Source of the DNA: an uncultured Spirochaetaceae bacterium
GTDB taxonomy: Bacteria > Spirochaetota > Spirochaetia > Treponematales > Treponemataceae
Direction of reading: 5' to 3'
Length of the DNA stretch: 13,659 nt
NCBI GenBank assembly: GCA_902772605.1
Contig: CACYBG010000093.1
Coordinates: 1-13,659 of the forward strand
Position 1 is the stretch's first letter. The number at the start of each line of letters is the position of its first letter. The translations under genes and the position numbers were made by a program. The notes under the pieces were generated by a model, which saw only the letters and a list, made by a program, of their open reading frames with translations, was not told the origin of the DNA and searched no databases. This document shows, one piece after another, positions 5,864-12,306 of this stretch.

Positions 5864-8314
5864 ATGGAATTTGATGCAGAGAAATTCAAGCAGAACCTTG
5901 AAGACCGTCTTCGCCGCATGTATGGTAAGGATATTTCACAGGCCAACAAGCACGACCTTTTTGACGCTGTAAGTGCTTCAGCCCTTGAAATCATCAATCC
6001 GAACTGGATGGCAACCCGCCGTACCTACGACGCCTCATCAACAAAACAGCTCTACTACCTTAGTGCGGAATTCCTGATGGGAAGGGCCTTGAGCAACAAC
6101 CTCATAAACGCAGGCATAAAGGACAAGGTCATCGAAGTCCTCAAGGACATGAACCTGGATTACAATCTGGTCGAAGATGAAGAACCTGATGCAGGACTTG
6201 GAAACGGCGGTCTCGGACGACTTGCTGCATGTTTCCTGGACTCCCTTGCAACGCTTGAATATCCTGGACACGGATACGGAATCCGCTATGAGTACGGAAT
6301 GTTCGAACAGCACATCATTGACGGAGAACAGGTTGAATTCCCTGACAACTGGCTCAAGCACCGCGACCCATGGGAAGTAAAGAGAAGCGACCTTGCCGTA
6401 ACGGTTAAATTCGGCGGAGAAATCAAGTACGGAAAGACTCCGGACGGACAGGACAGGTTCTACATCGAAAATGCAGAGGAAGTTACCGCAACCCCTTACG
6501 ACATGCCAATCGTAGGATTCGGAAACAATACGGTAAACACTCTCCGTCTCTGGCAGGCATCAAGTCCAAACGGATTCGACCTTCAGCTTTTCAACGACAT
6601 GCAGTACAACCGCGCCGTAGAAAACCAGAACAAGGCACAGAACATCAGCCGCGTCCTCTACCCTAACGACAACGGTCCGATGGGAAAGGAACTCAGGCTC
6701 CGTCAGCAGTACTTCTTCACATCTGCATCCCTCCAGGATCTGGTGCATGAATACGTACGCAAGAGGGGAACGGATTTCTCAAAGTTCGCAGACTATCATG
6801 TAATCCAGCTCAACGACACCCATCCTGTAGTTGCAATTCCTGAACTCATGCGCATCATGATGGACGAATACAGCGTGGGTTGGGAAGAGGCATGGAAAGT
6901 CGTAACAAAGACATTCGCATATACAAACCACACGATTCTTGCAGAAGCATTGGAAAAGTGGCCGATTGAAACCTTCAAGAACCTGCTTCCGCGCATCTAT
7001 CAGATTGTCGAGGAAATCAACCGCCGCTTCATGTTCGAAGTACGCGAAAAGTTCCCGGGCGACTATGCAAAGCAGAACCACATGGGAATCATCCACGACG
7101 GAAAGGTTTACATGGCATGGCTTGCAATCCACGCATGCTTCAGCGTAAACGGAGTTGCAGAACTGCACACCAAGCTTCTGAAGGAACAGGAACTTAAGGA
7201 TTGGAACGCACTCTATCCGGAAAAGTTCAACAACAAGACGAACGGCGTAACACAGAGACGCTGGCTTTTGAGTTCAAACCCTGAACTTGCGGAATTCATC
7301 ACCAAGAGAATCGGACACGGATGGGAAACGGACCTGACCAAGCTCAAGGACCTGGAGAAATTCGTAGACGACGATGCAAGCCTCACCGAATTGATGCAGA
7401 TAAAACAGAACAACAAGGACAAGCTTGCAAACTACCTGAAGCATTCCCAGAACGTACTCATCGATTCAGAGACAATCTTCGACACTCAGGTAAAGCGTCT
7501 GCATGAATACAAGAGGCAGCTTTTGAACATATTCCACATCATGTACCTTTACAACAGGATTGTGGAAGACCCGAATTTCAATCCTCCGGCAAGGACGTTC
7601 ATCTTCGGTGCAAAGGCAGCATCAGGATACCGCCGTGCAAAGTCTATCATCAAGCTCATCAATACGGTTGCTGAAAAAATCGTAAGCGACAGGCGCGTCC
7701 GTGGAAAGCTCAACGTAGTGTTCGTCGAAAACTACCGCGTATCACTGGCTGAAAAAATCATTCCGGCAAGCGATGTTTCCGAGCAGATTTCTACGGCAGG
7801 ATACGAAGCGTCAGGAACTTCAAACATGAAATTCATGATGAACGGAGCTCTTACCCTTGGAACCCTGGACGGAGCAAACATCGAAATCGTCGAGGCTGCA
7901 GGAAAGGACAACGCATTCATCTTCGGTCTTACGGCAGATGAAATCATCAAGATTAATGAAGAGCACAGCTACAATCCTCAGAAATACCTTGACAGGAACC
8001 CGTATCTGGCAGAAATCGTCAATCAGCTTGTGGACGGAAAGACCTACGACAAGACGGGACACCTCTTCCGCGAACTGCATGATTCACTGGTATTCGGAGT
8101 CGAAGGACAGAGACCTGACATCTACTACATACTGGCAGATTTCGATGCTTATGTTGCGGCTCAGGAAAAGGTTGCCAAAGCGTATGCCGACAAAAAGGGT
8201 TGGGCAAAGAAAGCTCTCATGAACATTGCAAACAGCGGAAAATTCTCAAGCGACCGTACGATTGAGGATTACGTACGCGACATCTGGCATCTTAAGAAGA
8301 TTCAGATTAAATAG
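5864..8314 (+). CDS. glgP: Glycogen/maltodextrin phosphorylase (GT35)
   Basis: This 816-residue PLP enzyme releases glucose-1-phosphate from the non-reducing ends of glycogen or maltodextrin with inorganic phosphate, in the cytoplasm. AGGAGA five bases before the ATG fixes the start. Family motifs run the full length: GLGNGGLGRLAACFLDS (111-127), QLNDTHP (315-321), NKTNGVTQRRW (457-467), VKRLHEYKRQ (543-552), KIIPASDVSEQISTAG (631-646) and the PLP site EASGTSNMKFMMNG, in which Lys656 should form the Schiff base. Length is typical (about 800-850). The N-terminal phosphorylation and AMP-site region of animal enzymes is not recognisable, as usual in bacteria. With glgX upstream this forms a glycogen breakdown pair. 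The long structured leader suggests post-transcriptional control. A strong terminator lies about 110 bases after the stop. Preference between glycogen and maltodextrin cannot be read from sequence alone. Confidence 0.96.
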   Translation: MEFDAEKFKQNLEDRLRRMYGKDISQANKHDLFDAVSASALEIINPNWMATRRTYDASSTKQLYYLSAEFLMGRALSNNLINAGIKDKVIEVLKDMNLDYNLVEDEEPDAGLGNGGLGRLAACFLDSLATLEYPGHGYGIRYEYGMFEQHIIDGEQVEFPDNWLKHRDPWEVKRSDLAVTVKFGGEIKYGKTPDGQDRFYIENAEEVTATPYDMPIVGFGNNTVNTLRLWQASSPNGFDLQLFNDMQYNRAVENQNKAQNISRVLYPNDNGPMGKELRLRQQYFFTSASLQDLVHEYVRKRGTDFSKFADYHVIQLNDTHPVVAIPELMRIMMDEYSVGWEEAWKVVTKTFAYTNHTILAEALEKWPIETFKNLLPRIYQIVEEINRRFMFEVREKFPGDYAKQNHMGIIHDGKVYMAWLAIHACFSVNGVAELHTKLLKEQELKDWNALYPEKFNNKTNGVTQRRWLLSSNPELAEFITKRIGHGWETDLTKLKDLEKFVDDDASLTELMQIKQNNKDKLANYLKHSQNVLIDSETIFDTQVKRLHEYKRQLLNIFHIMYLYNRIVEDPNFNPPARTFIFGAKAASGYRRAKSIIKLINTVAEKIVSDRRVRGKLNVVFVENYRVSLAEKIIPASDVSEQISTAGYEASGTSNMKFMMNGALTLGTLDGANIEIVEAAGKDNAFIFGLTADEIIKINEEHSYNPQKYLDRNPYLAEIVNQLVDGKTYDKTGHLFRELHDSLVFGVEGQRPDIYYILADFDAYVAAQEKVAKAYADKKGWAKKALMNIANSGKFSSDRTIEDYVRDIWHLKKIQIK

Positions 8315-8374
8315 AAGGAATTTGAGGAATGCGCATTTGAGGCTTCGGCTGATTCTGCGGTTCCTTAACTCAAA

Positions 8375-8410
8375 GGCAGGTTCGGACCGCAACAATGATT
8401 CGAGCCTGCC
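8375..8410 (+). other. Hairpin between glgP and galE
   Basis: GGCAGGTTCG (8375-8384) pairs with CGAGCCTGCC (8401-8410), ten pairs with one T-G wobble and a 16-base loop. No T-run follows, so it is not itself a terminator. It stands 12 bases before the first terminator stem. It could protect the 3' end of glgP mRNA or be part of a galE leader fold. Confidence 0.5.
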
Positions 8411-8422
8411 AATCATGGAAAC

Positions 8423-8455
8423 ACCGGTTAATGCAGTCCGTATTAATCGGTTTTT
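8423..8455 (+). terminator. Intrinsic terminator of glgP
   Basis: ACCGGTTAAT (8423-8432) pairs with ATTAATCGGT (8442-8451), ten pairs with one G-T wobble, around a nine-base loop, and runs into TTTTT (8451-8455). It lies 109 bases after the glgP stop and 57 bases before the galE start. Confidence 0.75.
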
Positions 8456-8473
8456 ACTTTGTGCCTCTGTTTT

Positions 8474-8500
8474 TCGGGGGCGTCACCCACGATTTTTTTT
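8474..8500 (+). terminator. Second intrinsic terminator, possible galE attenuator
   Basis: TCG (8474-8476) pairs with CGA (8490-8492), then after a G-A mismatch GGG (8478-8480) pairs with CCC (8486-8488) around a five-base loop; eight T residues follow at 8493-8500. The T-run ends one base before the galE Shine-Dalgarno (AGGA, 8502-8505). No promoter fits between it and the ATG, so any transcript reaching galE must pass it. An alternative pairing of 8461-8467 with 8477-8483 would use the G-run and prevent the terminator stem, as an antiterminator would. Confidence 0.65.
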
Positions 8501-8512
8501 CAGGAATAGGAT

Positions 8513-9505
8513 ATGAAGGTTTTAGTTATCGGCGGAGCGGGTTATATCGGAAGTCACGTAGTCAAGGAACTTATGGCAAAGGGCCATACTGTTACGGTAT
8601 TTGACAATCTTTCAAGCGGACTGATTCAGAATCTTTTCCCTCAGAATGATTTCATTGCAGGAAGCATACTTCATCCCGAGGAAATCAATGTGGCCTTTGA
8701 ACGCGGATTCGACGCTTTCATCGATTTGGCAGCTTTCAAGGCGGCAGGCGAATCAATGATCAAGCCTGAAAAATATTCAATCAACAACATCAGCGGAACA
8801 ATGAACATCCTGAATGCGGCGGTCGCAAACAACTGCCTGAACATGGTATTCTCTTCAAGTGCAGCCGTTTTCGGTGAACCACAGTACATCCCGCTCGATG
8901 AAAACCACCCGAAGAATCCTACGAACTATTACGGATTCACCAAGCTCAAGATTGAGGAATTCATGGCTTGGTACGAACAGCTCAAGGGACTTCATTTCGC
9001 GGCACTCAGATATTTCAACGCAGCGGGGTACGACACGGAAGGCGTTCTTTACGGACTTGAAAAGAATCCTGCAAACCTCCTGCCCATAATGATGGAAGTC
9101 GCATGCGGAAAGAGGGAGAAAATCAGCATATTCGGAAACGACTACAAGACCAGAGACGGCACCTGCATCAGGGATTACATCCACGTGAGCGACCTTGCAA
9201 CGGCTCATGTCATGGCACTCGAATACATCGTGAAGGAACACAAGAGCCTCACCCTCAACCTTGGAACCGGAAACGGAATCACGGTTACGGAAATGCTCGA
9301 AGCCGCACGCAAAATCACCGGCCAGGAAATCAAGGCGGAATACGTCGGTCGCAGGGCTGGAGACCCGGCACAGCTTACGGCATCTTCCGAACTTGCAAAG
9401 AAAGTCCTGGGATGGGAACCGAAATTCTCCGATGTAGACACCCTGATCGGCTCTACATGGAACGCATACAGGAAATTCTACGCCGAACAGGAAAAGCAGA
9501 AGTAG
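8513..9505 (+). CDS. galE: UDP-glucose 4-epimerase GalE
   Basis: This 330-residue extended short-chain dehydrogenase interconverts UDP-glucose and UDP-galactose using bound NAD. The Rossmann motif GGAGYIGSH is at 7-15. SSSAAVFG (114-121) holds the active-site serine, and the catalytic pair YxxxK is Tyr140/Lys144 in NYYGFTK. RYFNAAG (167-173), RDYIHVSDLATAH (220-232) and RRAGDPAQL (280-288) are typical GalE landmarks. The residue matching the E. coli gate Tyr299 appears to be Leu288, which may allow N-acetylated sugars as well; this is an inference from a by-eye alignment. AGGA seven bases upstream supports the start. Length is normal. It sits behind glgX and glgP but is separated by two terminators, so its link to glycogen breakdown may be conditional. 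UDP-galactose may feed cell-surface glycan synthesis or galactose use. Confidence 0.94.
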   Translation: MKVLVIGGAGYIGSHVVKELMAKGHTVTVFDNLSSGLIQNLFPQNDFIAGSILHPEEINVAFERGFDAFIDLAAFKAAGESMIKPEKYSINNISGTMNILNAAVANNCLNMVFSSSAAVFGEPQYIPLDENHPKNPTNYYGFTKLKIEEFMAWYEQLKGLHFAALRYFNAAGYDTEGVLYGLEKNPANLLPIMMEVACGKREKISIFGNDYKTRDGTCIRDYIHVSDLATAHVMALEYIVKEHKSLTLNLGTGNGITVTEMLEAARKITGQEIKAEYVGRRAGDPAQLTASSELAKKVLGWEPKFSDVDTLIGSTWNAYRKFYAEQEKQK

Positions 9506-9510
9506 GGACC

Positions 9511-9539
9511 GCAGATTAATACGTGAAGCATTAATCAGC
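9511..9539 (+). other. Hairpin after galE
   Basis: GATTAAT (9514-9520) pairs with ATTAATC (9530-9536) around a nine-base loop; beyond an A-A mismatch, GC at 9511-9512 pairs with GC at 9538-9539. No T-run follows. It stands just before the galE terminator. Its core resembles hairpins at 250-266 and 8423-8451. Confidence 0.45.
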
Positions 9540-9547
9540 ATTTCCTT

Positions 9548-9581
9548 AGGCCGCCACGCTCAAGTGACGGTCTTTTTTTTT
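9548..9581 (+). terminator. Intrinsic terminator of galE
   Basis: Bases 9548-9557 pair with 9564-9573 (AGGCCGCCAC with GTGACGGTCT) with one C-A mismatch and one G-T wobble, around a GCTCAA loop, followed by a run of nine T residues (9573-9581). It lies 43 bases after the galE stop and closes the glgX-glgP-galE block. Confidence 0.85.
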
Positions 9582-9617
9582 CGCCTCAATCTTGGTGAGC
9601 CGTTACTTCCCATTAAC

Positions 9618-9646
9618 TTGACTGAACATGTAAACTGAACTATATT
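9618..9646 (+). promoter_or_regulatory. Sigma-70 type promoter of the M20 hydrolase gene
   Basis: TTGACT (9618-9623) and TATATT (9641-9646) each match the consensus at five of six bases with an exact 17-base spacer. Transcription should start near 9653, giving a leader of about 48 nt. Together with the terminator just upstream this makes the next gene its own transcription unit. Confidence 0.75.
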
Positions 9647-9700
9647 TTTTAAGGAAAATTGCAGAGATTTTCGTATGGGACATCTATGGAGGGAACTGAA

Positions 9701-10927
9701 ATGAAAAAGAATTTCGACAGGATAAGGGAATTCATTGAATCCCACACGCGTGAAATGATTGCGCTTGAAACGATTTTGACGGGAGTACCTGCCCTTGCCC
9801 CTGAAAACGGAGGCGACGGAGAATCACAGAAAGCACAGGCTCTCGAAAAATGGCTTAAGGAAAACGGCATTACGGAAATAGAGCATTACGATGCAGAAGA
9901 TTCAAGGGTCAGCTCAGGATTCAGGCCGAACATGGTTGCAACCATTCAGGGAAAATCGGACGAATGGCGGGTCTGGGTATGTGCGCACATGGATGTTGTT
10001 CCGGTCGGTGAAATTTCGCTCTGGAAAAACGATCCGTGGACAGTAATCGAAAAGGACGGAAAAATCATCGGACGCGGAGTCGAGGACAATCAGCAGGGAC
10101 TCTGTTCCGCAGTTCTGGCGGCACTGTCGTTCGTAAGGCTTGGAATCGTTCCCGAGCATACCATAAAGCTTCTTTTCATGGCTGATGAAGAAGTCGGTTC
10201 AAAATACGGAATGAATTTCCTTCTGAAAGAGCACCTTGAGCTGTTCAAGAAAGAGGACCGCATACTGATTCCCGACGGCGGAGACAAAAAGGGAGAAACC
10301 ATAGAAGTCGCAGAAAAAAGCATCGCATGGTTCAAATTCCACACGATTGGAAAGCAGTCCCACGGTTCCAGACCGGATTTAGGAAGGAACGCAAAGATTG
10401 CCGCAGCAGACCTTGCACTCAGGGTCAACGACATGGAAAATTTCTTCAACCGGAAGAACGAACTTTTCGATCCGCCTACATCAACATTCCAGCCCACCAT
10501 GCAGCTTCAGAACGTTGCCGGAATAAACATGATTCCGGGAGACGACGTTTTCTGTGCAGACTGCAGAATCAACCCGGATTACAGTCTGGATGAAGTCAGG
10601 GCTGAACTGAAAAAAAGGGTAAGGGCCGTGGAAGAAAAGTATGGCGTTACGATTGAAGTGACTGAAGCACAGGCCGAAGAATCAAAGCCGACCCCTGTGG
10701 ATGCACCGGTTGTAAAGGAACTTTCCGAAGCCATAAAAACCGTACACGGACTTGAACCAAGGACCGTAGGAATCGGTGGAGGAACCGTCGCCGCAGGAAT
10801 GAGGAACCTTGGTTTCAACTGCGTCGTCTGGTCCACAATGGACGAAACCTGCCATCAACCGAACGAATATGCAATAATCAAGAACATCGGACTGGATGCA
10901 ATGACGATTGCATACATGTGCCTGTAA
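9701..10927 (+). CDS. M20 family metallo-hydrolase (dipeptidase/deacylase-like)
   Basis: A 408-residue cytoplasmic di-zinc hydrolase of the M20 family (ArgE/DapE/Sapep/CPDG2 group). I start it at 9701 because GGAGGG at 9688-9693 stands seven bases upstream; the frame extends upstream to a TTG at 9659, which lacks a ribosome site. The expected ligands are present: His96 in AHMDVVP with Asp98 behind it, bridging Asp129 in GRGVEDNQQG, Glu163/Glu164 in ADEEVGS (catalytic base and ligand), Asp192 in IPDGGD, and His385 in DETCHQPNEY. SHGSRP (220-225) is in the lid/dimerisation domain, which inserts at about 200-310. There is no signal peptide. The exact substrate is not readable; succinyl-diaminopimelate, acetyl-ornithine and dipeptides are all cleaved by relatives. 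It has its own promoter and a terminator-like structure just downstream, so neighbours do not indicate its role. Confidence 0.9.
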   Translation: MKKNFDRIREFIESHTREMIALETILTGVPALAPENGGDGESQKAQALEKWLKENGITEIEHYDAEDSRVSSGFRPNMVATIQGKSDEWRVWVCAHMDVVPVGEISLWKNDPWTVIEKDGKIIGRGVEDNQQGLCSAVLAALSFVRLGIVPEHTIKLLFMADEEVGSKYGMNFLLKEHLELFKKEDRILIPDGGDKKGETIEVAEKSIAWFKFHTIGKQSHGSRPDLGRNAKIAAADLALRVNDMENFFNRKNELFDPPTSTFQPTMQLQNVAGINMIPGDDVFCADCRINPDYSLDEVRAELKKRVRAVEEKYGVTIEVTEAQAEESKPTPVDAPVVKELSEAIKTVHGLEPRTVGIGGGTVAAGMRNLGFNCVVWSTMDETCHQPNEYAIIKNIGLDAMTIAYMCL

Positions 10928-10945
10928 AAATCCGATGAACAGAAC

Positions 10946-11016
10946 AAAACCCCCGGACATTGGCTGGAAGCGGTTCCTAATCGACTTACCGCTCCAAAAA
11001 CCGATGCCCGGGGGTT
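10946..11016. terminator. Large shared terminator between convergent genes
   Basis: AACCCCCGG (10948-10956) pairs with CCGGGGGTT (11008-11016). After an A-C mismatch, CATTGG (10958-10963) pairs with CCGATG (11001-11006). Inside, AGCGGT (10969-10974) pairs with ACCGCT (10988-10993), with GG/CC next to it across a one-base bulge. On the minus strand the stem is followed by TTTTGTT, so it best serves mraY; on the plus strand only TT follows, so for the M20 gene it may work less well. It fills the gap between two converging genes. Confidence 0.75.
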
Positions 11017-11043
11017 CATCATGTCGTCATCAGATTGCTTAAA

Positions 11044-12114
11044 CTACCTGATCTTGAGGAAGAGTCCCAGGACGGCGACCGAAATCAAAAGCTGAAGTAT
11101 TATGAATTTCACAAGGACCTGAGTCGGAGACCATCCGCGGTTTTTCCTTACGTGATCGTGGAGGGGGAAGCGAACGTTCTTGAAAATCGTGATGTGGAGG
11201 AACCTTTTCAGGGCAACCTTCAAAAGCCCCATTCCTCCGTTGATGAAGATAATCGATGAAGTTGCAAGGAATATGAACGGGTTTCCGGTAATCATTACGC
11301 ATACGCCCATGTAAAATCCCATTGCCCTTGAACCTGCGTCTCCCATGAGCACCTGGCTTGGATATGCATTCCTCCAGAGATAGCCCATCAGCACTCCTGT
11401 AAGGCAGAATGTCATTACGGCCCAGGACGCTCCCCTTTCAAGATGAGGAACCAGAAGGTATTTTGCAATCTCAACGTGTCCGAGTATGGCATAAAGGATT
11501 ACGCCCATTATTATCAATGCAAGAAGCACGAGGGATGATGAAAGCCCGTCGACTCCATCGGTACAGTTTGTAGTGTTGACGGATACCCAAAGCAGAATCG
11601 TCGTAATGACCACGTACAGCCACACGGGCACTGAAACCGGATTGGTCACGAATGGAAGCCAGAAATAAATCTTTCCGTCCGGAGAATCCCTGCTGATCGT
11701 ATAGGCAAGGAGACAGGCAGCCGCAACAGATATGAGCATGTCGAGTATGGCCTTTCTGTATTCGCCCCACCCCTTTTCGCTCCTGTCGTCCAGATAGCCG
11801 GTGAGCATCATGAGCCAGGTCAAAACGAGGATTCCGCCCTGCTGAAGGTTCAATGGAATCAACAGAAGGCAGATTACGACGAAAATCGTTATGAATACGA
11901 CTCCGGATCCGGTCGGCTTACCCTTTGCGGCCTCAGCGGTCAAGGTAAATTCCCGTCCACGGTCGGAGGGAAGGAACTTGTAGAACTTAGGAAGGAATTT
12001 CCAGACGAAGAAAAATCCCAGATAGAGAGCTACGACAATCAGTATGCCGTATGACTGGAAAAGTCTGGCCGGTCCCCAGAAAGAGGAAAGCCATTGACCC
12101 AAATAGTAAATCAT
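11044..12114 (-). CDS. mraY: Phospho-N-acetylmuramoyl-pentapeptide transferase MraY
   Basis: A 356-residue polytopic membrane enzyme that transfers phospho-MurNAc-pentapeptide to undecaprenyl phosphate, making lipid I for peptidoglycan. I start it at 12114, with AGGGG five bases upstream; the open frame extends 25 codons further, but that part is charged, has no ribosome site and is absent from the usual MraY N-terminus. About ten hydrophobic segments are visible. Signature motifs are Asp109-Asp110 in GYLDDRSEKG, NTTNCTDGVDGL (180-191) with Asp186 and Asp189, GDAGSRAMG (258-266) and LHDH (318-321) followed by RKNRGWSP. Two sites depart from the usual pattern: KGKPTGSG replaces the GTPTMGG loop, and HDH replaces the HHH metal/substrate motif. 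Other PNPT enzymes such as WecA are less likely, given the TDGVDGL and C-terminal GW motifs. It is alone here, away from any mur/fts cluster. Confidence 0.88.
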   Translation of the reverse strand: MIYYLGQWLSSFWGPARLFQSYGILIVVALYLGFFFVWKFLPKFYKFLPSDRGREFTLTAEAAKGKPTGSGVVFITIFVVICLLLIPLNLQQGGILVLTWLMMLTGYLDDRSEKGWGEYRKAILDMLISVAAACLLAYTISRDSPDGKIYFWLPFVTNPVSVPVWLYVVITTILLWVSVNTTNCTDGVDGLSSSLVLLALIIMGVILYAILGHVEIAKYLLVPHLERGASWAVMTFCLTGVLMGYLWRNAYPSQVLMGDAGSRAMGFYMGVCVMITGNPFIFLATSSIIFINGGMGLLKVALKRFLHITIFKNVRFPLHDHVRKNRGWSPTQVLVKFIILQLLISVAVLGLFLKIR

Positions 12115-12231
12115 TTTTACCCCTGTACGGAAAAGGATTTCCGTCCCAAAAATGTTGTATCGGAAAACTAAGCGTTTCCATAGATGCATCAGTGAAAATC
12201 CACTAAAGGGGAGGTTTCAGAGATTCTTTCC

Positions 12232-12260
12232 ATAATATCCTTCTTCCGCTCTTTAATCAA
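12232..12260 (-). promoter_or_regulatory. Probable mraY promoter (minus strand)
   Basis: Read on the minus strand, TTGATT (12260-12255) and TATTAT (12237-12232) are separated by 17 bases, four and five matches to the sigma-70 consensus. Transcription would start near 12225, giving a leader of about 110 nt before the mraY ATG. Confidence 0.55.
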
Positions 12261-12271
12261 CACGCACGCAC

Positions 12272-12300
12272 TTCATAAAATCCTTCGATTGTGCTAGAAT
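12272..12300 (+). promoter_or_regulatory. Extended -10 promoter of aroA (leaderless)
   Basis: TAGAAT (12295-12300) is preceded by TG at 12292-12293 (TGcTAGAAT). TTCATA (12272-12277), four of six matches to a -35, stands at 17-base spacing. The seventh base after the -10 is the A of the aroA start codon. The in-frame triplet at 12295-12297 is TAG, so translation cannot begin upstream. The -35 boxes of this promoter and the mraY promoter lie 11 bases apart. Confidence 0.7.
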
Positions 12301-12306
12301 GGCAAC

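Noticed and set aside
6779..7168. Minus-strand open frame of 129 codons inside glgP
   Set aside because: Shadow of glgP codon use; cysteine-rich composition with no domain.
9103..9519. Plus-strand open frame in another phase of galE
   Set aside because: Arg/Gln/His-rich composition typical of an out-of-phase reading; no ribosome site.
8855..9541. Minus-strand open frame of 228 codons opposite galE
   Set aside because: It is fully antisense to a clear galE with strong motifs, has no recognisable domain, and its openness follows from codon use in galE.
9659..9700. TTG start for the M20 gene
   Set aside because: ATG 9701 has GGAGGG at the right spacing and starts the normal family N-terminus.
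12115..12189. 25-codon N-terminal extension of MraY
   Set aside because: Charged residues not seen in MraY, no ribosome site, and AGGGG stands five bases before ATG 12114.
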